DNA from: an uncultured Bacilli bacterium
Lineage (GTDB): Bacteria; Bacillota_I; Bacilli_A; RF39; UBA660
Assembly (NCBI GenBank): GCA_934102255.1
Contig: CAKOSN010000007.1
Location: 1-63,048 of the forward strand
Direction: 5' to 3'
DNA: 63,048 bases
A program made the position numbers and the translations under genes. The notes under the pieces are model-generated. The model was given only the letters and a program-made list of their open reading frames with translations, was not told the DNA's origin and did no database searches. Shown piece by piece: positions 24,606-35,200 of the stretch (positions are counted from its first letter, which is position 1; each line of letters opens with the position of its first letter).

Positions 24606-24835
24606 TAACTAAAATAATGTCTTTACAAGACGGAGTTAAAACCTATAATGACTGTATAGCAATTAAGATAAAAAGTAGTAAGTATAACTTACTTATTATG
24701 GAAGGCCATGCCCCTTTAATTGGCGAGATTAAAGGAAGTATTGAAGTAACTTTAAAGAATGATAAAATAACTTTAGATAATGTTAATGGATACTATCTTA
24801 ATTTAGATAATACTTTTAAACTAATGTTAAGGTAA
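24602..24835 (+). CDS. F1-type ATPase epsilon-like subunit (beta-sandwich only)
   Basis: 77 residues. LLIMEGHAPLIGEIKGSIEV fits the conserved 'lLpgHaPl...l..G.v' segment of the epsilon N-terminal beta-sandwich. The C-terminal helical pair that inhibits ATP hydrolysis in ordinary epsilon is absent. It overlaps the beta stop (ATGA). It would sit at the foot of gamma on the c-like ring; loss of the inhibitory helices is consistent with an enzyme meant to hydrolyse ATP. Confidence 0.8.
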   Translation: MITKIMSLQDGVKTYNDCIAIKIKSSKYNLLIMEGHAPLIGEIKGSIEVTLKNDKITLDNVNGYYLNLDNTFKLMLR

Positions 24836-24837
24836 AT

Positions 24838-25383
24838 ATGGATACATTAGTTTATTTTGCTAATAAAATAGTTTACTTTTTAATCTACTTCGGTATTATT
24901 ACAGTAATACTTAGTATAATTTTAAAAATACTAATTAATTCGAAGAAAACAAGTAAATTAAAAGTACTTATTATTGGCCTTTTAAATAATAATAGTATCT
25001 TAAATAATATATCTTATAGTTTATTATACTTATTTGTTATCTTTACAACTTGGTTCATTATCTTTAATACCGATTTTAGTAATTATATTTATAACTGGAA
25101 CTTCTATTATCTTTTAATACCAATTATTATTTATGATATAATTAATGGGAAGATACTTAGAATAGTTATTGATATATTAGAAGTATTAGGAATATTTTAT
25201 CTTAATTATTTAAAGTATGGTTTTGTTTTATATACAAAAGTAGTAAGTAGTGCTTGGTATATAAAAGTCGTTTGTGGTTTAACTAATGTATTTTTAATTA
25301 TTTTAACGATATTAATAGGTTTTGTTCATTTAAAATATTTAGAGGAGAGAAAAGATTATGAAATTAAAAAAGAAAGTAACTGA
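24838..25383 (+). CDS. Polytopic membrane protein of the F1-like locus
   Basis: 181 residues, very hydrophobic, with about five membrane segments (roughly 5-30, 55-75, 85-105, 110-130, 140-165) and a charged C-terminus. It does not show the a-subunit helix with the essential Arg in a recognisable context, but it is the only multi-span protein in the locus and could replace the stator role of atpB. It starts two bases after epsilon and overlaps the next gene by 26 bases. Family not recognised. Confidence 0.6.
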   Translation: MDTLVYFANKIVYFLIYFGIITVILSIILKILINSKKTSKLKVLIIGLLNNNSILNNISYSLLYLFVIFTTWFIIFNTDFSNYIYNWNFYYLLIPIIIYDIINGKILRIVIDILEVLGIFYLNYLKYGFVLYTKVVSSAWYIKVVCGLTNVFLIILTILIGFVHLKYLEERKDYEIKKESN

Positions 25384-26086
25384 TATTATCAAAAATAAAA
25401 AGGTAATTATACCTAGTATTATAGTCATTATATTACTTATTGTTTTAATTATTATTGGGACGAAAACAAAGAATAGTCTTAATACTGTTAGAATTGAAAA
25501 TCAAAGTATGTATCAGTATTTAGATAATGTTAAAGTTACTTATGATACAACCCTTACTTTAGAAAGTGATAATAATATTACTAGTATGGAAATAGGGGAT
25601 AAAAAGGAAGTAATTGATAATTTACCACTTTATTATAGTGGGGAAGATGTAGTGTTATTTCCAAGTAATATGTCTTTAGTTTTTCCTCTAAATAATTATA
25701 CGCAGAAGAAAGTACCAGCTTTAACTGTTTTGGACGGCCAGAGTAGTTTATATAAGACTTTAAAGTATAAAAATAATAATTATGATTTAGAAAATGCCTT
25801 TTTATATGACGGGAATGATTTATATTTCTTTATTGAACCTACTACTTTAGTGCTTGATGATAAAGAGATAAATTTACAACCCTTATCCTTTGTTTTATAT
25901 AATAATTTAACAGGTTATGCTAGTTATTATAATTATGGACAAGGGGCGGATATGGTTTTAGTTAAAAATGATTGCCTTGCTAAGACAGGTAATTATACTA
26001 TTAATTTAAAAATAGACGGGATTGCCTCTGGTGATGATTATAAGTTGTTAGCTAAAAACTTAGATATTTTAAATAGTTTGTTTTAA
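25358..26086 (+). CDS. Single-span membrane protein with extracellular beta domain
   Basis: 242 residues. A basic cytoplasmic tail (1-15), one membrane segment (about 17-35) and an extracellular beta-rich domain (40-242) containing repeated 'LPLYYSGEDVVLFPSNMS' and 'YFFIEPTTLVLDDKEI' style strands. The domain resembles those at the N-termini of the 13569, 18957 and 26225 proteins, so four proteins of the locus share one extracellular design and may bind one another. It overlaps the preceding gene. Function unknown. Confidence 0.65.
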   Translation: MKLKKKVTDIIKNKKVIIPSIIVIILLIVLIIIGTKTKNSLNTVRIENQSMYQYLDNVKVTYDTTLTLESDNNITSMEIGDKKEVIDNLPLYYSGEDVVLFPSNMSLVFPLNNYTQKKVPALTVLDGQSSLYKTLKYKNNNYDLENAFLYDGNDLYFFIEPTTLVLDDKEINLQPLSFVLYNNLTGYASYYNYGQGADMVLVKNDCLAKTGNYTINLKIDGIASGDDYKLLAKNLDILNSLF

Positions 26087-26224
26087 TAGTTTTGATAACT
26101 TTAAATCAAGGGGGTTGGATTAAATAAGGGGTTAGAATTCATTTAAAATTAAAAGAGAGAAATATAAGTATTTTTAAGTAGAAAACCTTACTCTCGGGCT
26201 TACTTAAAAGAAAGAAAGTAAAGT

Positions 26225-29200
26225 ATGAAGAAAAGTATCACTATCTTATGTTGTTTAATTTTAGTTTTTATTTATTTGGCATTCTTCCAAGTAAGAAAAG
26301 TAGATAATATTCCGATAGACGGTTATGTATCTAGTGTTTCAATTGAGGATATTGCCTCTAACTTAAAATCTAGTAAGAATGTTAGTATTATGCTAGAAAC
26401 TGTTACCTCAGGTGATACTTTATATAAAAATAGTAATAACTATTATATTGGAGAGAAAAAGAAAACTAAAGTATATTTGGATGTACCAATTTATAATAGT
26501 GATAACTCAAGGGTTCTAAATTATAATGAAACTAATTATATAAATGCTAGATATTATGATACAGGAGCTCTTAGTAATGTTATTACAGCTGATAAGAATA
26601 TCTATAATACTAATTTAAATGAGAGAATAGATAATGATACTTATCTTTTTACAAAACTAAAACAAAATTTATATTTAAATAATGTAGATATAACTTTGAA
26701 GTTAGTTAATGAAGATATAGTAATTCCGGCGTATAGTATTATTTATTTTAACCAGGATTATTTAAATTATTATTATCGTGTTAAAGAAGCTTTAGTTTTA
26801 AAGAAAATAGACTATATAACATTAGAAAGTAAAGTGGGTATTTTGGATAATACTATTAGTTATGAAGCTTTACTTACTAATTTAGGTTTGTATAGTAAGA
26901 CTACTAAGAAGGATGACTATGTACCGGAACCAGATAAACCTAATTATGATGATAATAAAGATAATGATAAGAATAATGGGGGAAATAACTCTGGTTTCGA
27001 CTTAATTATTAAAGATACCGATATTGTTATTAACGAAGACCCTGATTATGATAATAATGGTGGGACAGTTGAAAACTATATTCGTCCGGAGGTTAATTTT
27101 GACGGGTTTGTAGGTAATGTTTACAGTGCTACGGGTAATTTAACAATTAATGACCCCGCTAGTAGAATTGTAACCAGTCCAACATTTATTTTAAAATATG
27201 ATGGGAAGACTTATTTAAGAAAGAGTTTCTATGGTAATGGAGAGGCTAAAATTACCGGCTTGCTTCCTAATGAAACATTTGAAGTAGAAGGTTATTTTAT
27301 CTTTAAAAATCAAAATAATGAAACGGTTCGTAGAACTTTTTATACAGGTACAATTAAAACGAAAAATTTAGAAAATTTAAATGCGATTGATTTTAAATAT
27401 CAAATAAATAGTGTGTTTGCTAAAAAGGTTGTTTTAGATGATTTAGAAATTACTAACGATGTTGATGACGAGGTTTTAAATGGTTTAAAAACAATTACGG
27501 TTAATTTAAATGACCAAGAGTTTACCTTAAGTACTGATATAACTAATAAATTAAAAAATAAAAATAAGGTTACTTATCAAACGCCGGAAATTTTAGAATC
27601 CGATACAGATTATAACGGGGTTATAAAGGCTTATGATGTAAGTGGTAATGAACTAGAGGTTTCTAATGGAACTTTTAAAGCTAAAACGAGTAAAGAAGCA
27701 CCAACGGCATATATTAATCATGTTGATAATGACTTGACATTCTTTAAAGCAACAATTAGTTTAAATAATAAAGATAAAGTTGTTTTAAATAATTATCACT
27801 ATGAAGTTTATGATTTAAATAATAATTTAATTACCGAAAGTATGTTAGATGCAAGTAAGAGTAGTGTTGATATCGAAGTTGATGATTTAGATTCAAACGA
27901 AGTATATAAAATATATGTAATTGCTAGTTATGATTTAGAAGACGGTAATGGCACTATTAATAATAAAATATTAGTTACCGCGCAGATTACAACGAAACCA
28001 ATAAGTGCTCTAGGTTATACAAAGTTAGTTTTAAAACAAGAGCAGGATGATGATTTGACCAGAGACAGTGCTACTTATAGTTTAAGAATTAATAAAGAAA
28101 GTACCGATGAAAAGTTAATTGCCCTTTTAGATAGAATTATTGTTAGAGTTAAAAAAGATACGAAAAGTATTGATACGATTGTTATTAGTGGGGAAGATAT
28201 TGAGACTTTAAAGAACTTAGGTACTTATACTTTAAGTATTACAGGTTTAGATTCTTGTACTGATTATACTTTAGAGTTTTCAACTATTGAAAAGCAGTTA
28301 AACAAAGAATATGAAATACCAGCGACTTCGAATATTACGAATTTTAAAACAGCTAGAACACCAGCTTATGCTATTATTACTAATCAGTTTACTAATGAAT
28401 CAATAATTGATTTTGATATTAAAATAGTAGACCAAGACGGGGCGATTCAATCTAATCGTGTTTTAGTGCAGATTCATGATGAACAAGGTAATTATGTATT
28501 ACTTAGTGAACTTAAGATAAATAGTACGGAAGAACGTATTACTTTAAATAAGTTAAATACCGATACTAATTATGTTATTGATGTTATTGCTGAAGGTTAT
28601 AATGAAAAGTATACAACAGCTACTTATAAGACTAATAAACGTTTAGAAGGTTCGCGTATATTAAGAACGAAACTGGGAGTATCGGGTTCTATTAGATTAG
28701 AAAATTTACTTAGTGTGGTTACTAGTCAAAATATCTTTAACTTAAGTTATACAGATAATTTCCGTTTTGACGGAGGTTCAAGTCTTAATAAGATTACTAC
28801 AGATGTTGATAATAAGAAAATAAGATTCTCAGCGATGAATGGGTATGCTAATTACTCTTATTATATTCCGGAGTATAAAGATGCTCCTGTTATTGTTAAG
28901 TTTAAGGCTAAATATGCCGAAGGCTCAAATAATGGTGCTGCTTATTTAACAGTGGGAGCTGGTTCTAGTACAACTTATCCTTTAAATTTAACAAGTGAAG
29001 ATAAGGAGTATCGTATTGAGTTAGTACCAGATAATGGTTATGTTGGTTTTGGAATTAGTGAATCTAGTGGTCGAAATAATACCACAACAATCGAAGTAAC
29101 TGATATGCAAATCATTCCTTATTTAAATTATAATGATGCCCGTACTAAAGAGATGTCTATTTACGATAGAGAATATGTCTTCAATAATACGACGATATTA

Positions 29201-32200
29201 ACGGGTAATGATGGGATAGTGGAACCTAATGGCGATATTGAAACGGGTCATGTTGGGGACGGTTATGCGCGTATTACCAATACTTTAACTAACGAAGTTT
29301 ATAATTATGCTTATACCGGAACAGTCCAAGAATTTAAAGTACCAAAGAGTGGTTCTTATAAAATTGAAGTTTGGGGAGCTTCTGGAGGAGACGCTTACAA
29401 CAATAAGTATTTACATGCTAACAGCCACGGTGGACGTGGTGGTTACTCAGCCGGTACAGTTAATTTGACTGAAAATACAACTCTTTATGTAGTAGTTGGG
29501 GGTCGTGGTAAATATGGCTCAGGCTATGTTGCTGGTGGCTTTAACGGCGGTGGTACTGGCGGTGCGAATGGCTCTGGTTCCGGTGGCGGGGCCACAGATG
29601 TTCGTTTAAAATCAGGAGTACTAGAAACCGAATCGCTAAATAGCCGAATTATTGTCGCTGGCGGTGGCGGCGGTTCCGATGATGCCAGCAGTTGCTATGA
29701 AAATTGTTCTTTAAGTAATGATGGTTCTGGCGGGGCCGGCGGTGGTATAACCACCGAAGGGGCTTATATTGAAGGTGTTTTGCATACCAGATATGCATCC
29801 GGTCAGCTACCGTTTACGACTACCGATTTTACAGGGTCTTTAGTTGATTCTTCCAAACTAGGCGTTGGTGAAAACGGAACGGCCACAGATACGGGCGGAG
29901 CCGGTGGTGGTTACTACGGTGGAGTCGCTACTAAACATGGTAATGGTGGCGGAGGCGGTGGTTCCTCATTTATCTCCGGACATGCCGGTTGTATCTCTGT
30001 TAACTTTAAAGATAATTTACAAAAAGATGATACTTATACCGCTTATGAGGAAAAGTACCAATATCAAGGTACTTTCTATGTTAATGTTGTTGATAATAAT
30101 TTTGAACTTACGGGTTCACCACAGATACCTAATGCTGATTTCTTTATAGAAATTTTAAAGAGCGATGGTACTAGTGTTGGTAATTATCATTATTATTTAG
30201 ATGATAATGAAACAATTGATCACCGTGTTGATGATATGGTGGTGGCTTATAATTTTGAAAAAGGTACTAGTTATACTTTAAATTTAAATATATTTATGAA
30301 TAATAGATATTATACTATTCATTCCCTTAACTTTACGACTGATGACCAAATAAGAACGATTCGTACTAAAGAAGAGTTTTATAATATGTCATCAACGGGT
30401 AATTTCTTAATTGATAATGATATTGACTTGCGTTATTCTAACCGTACAATTTCGGGGGAGTTTAATGGTAATATCGATTTTCAAGGGCATAAGTTACTTT
30501 TAAATGTTAAAAATTCGGCTTCGCGTGTTTTTGCGGAGTTAGGTAAAGGCTGCGTTATTAAAAATATGGATATGCATATTTGGTATGATGAGGCTAGAAG
30601 TAGATATGATACCTTAACGGATTGGAGTAGTGCAACTTTCTCTAATATTATGATAACGATTGAACAAGCGGTATCAACGCCAGCGGAACAAATTTCTTTC
30701 TTAGTTCGTGTTAATCGTGGAACCGTTGACCATTTCATTGTTCATAATAAAGCTGAAATTCATACAACGAGATACTTTGGTTTTATTAGTAACTATATTT
30801 ATGGTACAGTTAAGAATGGTTATTTATATGGCGAAAAGATTAATGGTAATCATAACTCTGGTTTAGATGAAATTAAGTATATCGGCGCTATCGGGGCTTA
30901 TATGTCTGAAAGTGGTTATATTGAAAATGTATATTCTCTAATTGATGTTGTAGGCTATGTTGATGATGATAGACCTAACCAAGTAAGAGTTGGTAATTTA
31001 ATGGGTAGTGTTTCGCGTGGTACGATTAACAATAGTTATTCTTATAATGAAAATAGTACTCGTAATACGGCTTATGATGCTTCAGTTGGTTCATATGACC
31101 AGTTAAATGCGAAGAATCTTTATTATGTAAGTCCATTAAAGTATTCTAATGCGAAAACCACAAAAATTAGTAAAGTAGCTTTAACTAGTAGTGAATTTCA
31201 AAATAATACTTTAAATGGCGATAATGCCTTTAATATCGAAGATTTTGTTACTTATGGTTATTTTCCTCAATTAATTATGAATGAGGCAATGCCTAAACAA
31301 GATTATATTAAGTTACCAGAAGTAACGGATGCCGACCTTTTAAGTGTAATTACAGCCAGCGTTGAATCGCAAGAAGGAAGTGAAGCTGATGTTAATATTT
31401 TGCTTCGTAATTCAGCTTTCGATAAGATTGATGATGTTAAAATTCAATACTTTAATGCCGTTGTAAGAGAACAAATTGATAATGCCGATGGAACTTCTTT
31501 AATTAAAGTAAGACTTAGTAATCCTAGTCGTTATATTTCCGCTTATGGTCTTAATTCAATTACCGCTACTAGTAAAGTAGGAAATACTTATACAACGGAG
31601 TTTGCATCAGGAACAGTTGTTTTAAACTTAGATATGTATAGAGAAGTAAATAGTGAGCAAGAATGGTTAAATATGAAAAACTATTCTGGTGATAACTTTA
31701 TTTTAATGAAAGATTTAGATTTCTCCGGGTATACTAATCCGATTATTACAACAACGATGACTGGTAAGATTAATGGTAATAACCATACAATTAGAAATAT
31801 GACTGTAGGTACTAGTGAAGGTATTGCTTTTAGAGTCTTCCAAGGTCGTCTTTCTAATATTACTTTTGAAGATATTAAAAAGACTAATGCAAGTGATGAG
31901 GTTGGTCTAATTGGTTACTTACAAAGTTCTGCAACAGTAGATAATGTTCATGTTAAAAATATTACGGTAATGCTTGGTTATTATACGGGTGGTATTGCTG
32001 GCTTATCAAGATATAGTTCTAATATTCAAAATAGTAGTGTTACTAACTTTAAAATTATTGATAGAACCAATGTTAATGGTATGCGTGTTGGTGGTATGGT
32101 TGGGCAAATGGAACAATCTAATATCATGAATAGTTATGTTCAAGATTTACATTTTGATTTAACAAAATCTAGTCAGTTCTATGCCGTTGGTGGTTTAGTT

Positions 32201-35200
32201 GGTTATAACTCTTATGGGGTAATTGATTCAGTCTATACTACGGGTGAAATTAATACAACGTATCCTAATGCTGGTGGTATCGTTGGTCTTAACTATGGTC
32301 GTGTTGAAAATGTTATTAGTAATATTAAATTAATATCTAGTCAAGTTTATGCCGGTGGTATCATTGGTAATGATGCTAATGATAATGTTTCTAATACGTT
32401 ATTTACTGGGGAGTTATATACTTCGGTAGAAAATGAAATTCATCGTACTATAGGTAATAAAAACTTAAGTAATCATAACTTCTATGCTTGGGCTAGCCAA
32501 CGTATTAATGGAGTTATTAGTAATAATGCAGCTGGTGAAGAATTACTTACAACCGAAGAATTAAATAATCAAGAAATTTATCTTACTAAAATAAATATTG
32601 GCGCTAATTTCTCTTATGATGATATAGGTAATAATAAACTACCAAAGTTATATTATTCAAATACAAAGGAATTACTACCTAATCAAGTAGATAACTATTT
32701 AAATATAACGGATAATGTTCCTTTAAAGATTAAAGAAATATCAGCCGAAAAAGATTTGACTAGTGCCAACGTCAGTATCTTAGTTAGTAATGATGATGTT
32801 AATAGATATAAAATAACGGGTATTGCTATTGAAGATGTTGAAGAGTTTAACGACGGTGATTTAAAAATTTATAATGAAGATTCCGGAATAGAAAATACTT
32901 CTTTAATTAGAGTTACTATTCATCCTAAGTATTATTTAGATAGTTATCGTATAAGTACACTATATTATACCGAGGACGGGGTAAATAAAGAAATAAGTGT
33001 TGATTCAAAGATTGATGTAACCTTCTTTAGAACTATTAGTTCAGTTGATGATTTCCAACAAATTAATACTAATTATTCTGAAAATTACACTTTAAATGCT
33101 AATTTAGATTTTAGTAATATTAGCTCATCTATTATTCGTAATGGTATTATGGTTAATAGATTAGAAGGTAATGGTAATACGATTTCTAACTATACAATTA
33201 ATACTAGTAAAGGTGCTACTTATATCTTTAAAGAAGTTAAAACTTATATGAAGAATGTTAATTTTACTAATATTACCATGAATTATACAGGTAGTAGTGG
33301 AACAACTGGTTTAGGAATCATTGGAACATCTTATGGAAAAATTGGTAATATAAATGTTACTAATATGACTTTAAATGGTAATAAAAAGGTAAGTCGTGTT
33401 AGTTTTATTGCTGATAGTTATGTTAATGATTATCGTGATATTAATTTTGATACGGTACATATTAGTGGTACTAGTAGATTAGGAGCTTTATATGCCGAAG
33501 GGGATACTTATAATTTAACTGGTATTAACATTCGTAATGCTTATGTTGACGGCACTAGTGATTTTGTTGGTGGTCTTATTGGTTATAAACATAATAATTC
33601 TAGTCAGAAACATTTCTATATTACAGCCGATAATGTTCATGTAACAACGACTGGTGGTAGTTATAGTGGTATTGTCTACGGATATGGTGCGGTAATTAAT
33701 GGTACGGTAACTAATTCTTCTATTTCCGGTAATAGTTTAGTTGGTGGTATTGCTGGTCAACAAGATACTGATTATGTTTATAATAATTATTTAACTAATG
33801 TTTCTGTAACCGGTAAAGGTAGCCAGATTGGTGGTATCTATGGATATCATGATGTTGTTTATAACAGTTATGTTAAAGATTCAACTATTTCTGGTGGTAC
33901 TAGTCAAGTCGGTGGTATCAGTGGTTATGGTGGCTGGTCAATTTATAATTGCTCAGTTATTAATACAACGATATCTTCACCAAATGCTTCTTATGTTGGT
34001 GGTATCGAAGGCTTAGACTGGGACGGTAGTCGTTATAACAACTATGTTTATAAAACAACTATCAAAGGTAATACTTATGTTGGTGGAATTATTGGCCATA
34101 AAAACGGAACCCCAAATAGTAGTTATCATAATAACTTTGTAAATGCTAATATTACCGCTTTAGGTACGGGGGCTGGTGGTATTCTTGGATACTATCAAAA
34201 TAATTTAGAAGATGAAAATGTTAGAAGAGTAAGTCTATATAGTAATGTAGTTGCTAACTCGACAATTACTGCTAACGGCGATGCCGGTGGTTTAATTGGC
34301 CGTATTTATCAAGCAACTGATGCTTCTTTAGGACTAATTCATCATAATATAATTGCTGCTAATGTTAATACAACGGGTTCTAATAAATCAAGTGGTATTA
34401 TTGTAGGTTCTGGAGACTTACTAGTTAAAGGCTCTAAGAATATCTATGTTTATAATAATTCAAAAATAAATAATCTAGTAGCACCATCAACGATTGTTGG
34501 TTTAAATGATACTATTTCTTATGTAACCTTAGATAATTTAAAAAATAATAGTCTAGTAAAATCTTACTTAAACTCTTCTAGTGCTTATAATTATTCTAGT
34601 GTTGATAAAGGGTATTATCCTTATAATGGGGGAGTTCTGGCTAACAATTATCAAGTCTTATTACCAACCGGTTCTATTACCAAATTTGCATCCCGCCTAA
34701 TGGCTAGAAGATTTGTTAGTTTACCTAATGTTACTATCTATCCTAGTGGGATAAATACTTTAAACTTTGATTTTGATACTATGGGCGCTAATATAACTAT
34801 TAATGGTCATACTTACGAAATTGATAGTAATACTTTATCTATCTATTATAATTATAATGAAGATTTAACTTATACGATAAGTAATGGTCGTTATAAAAAA
34901 GAATATACCGTAACAAAAGAAACTTTAAGAAATACTATTAACACTTTAAATGATTATTATTACTATCTAGATAATGGTAATATCCTTAGTAATAATGGAA
35001 ACTTACTAGGTAATTATATTCATTTATATAATAATGAGGCATTAAATAGTGATGGTAATATTTTAAATATTTATACTGGTGATATTAAAGAAGTAAATAT
35101 TAAGAACTTTGAAAAACTAAATAAACCCGTAGAAATAGTAAATTATGAATATAGGGGTAGTAAAATAAATACTTATGGTACTTATTCAACTATTGATAAT

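Noticed and set aside
13202..24835. The locus as the cell's ordinary ATP synthase
   Set aside because: The c-like subunit lacks the carboxylate in helix 2, no a-subunit is recognisable, and giant surface genes are part of the operon.
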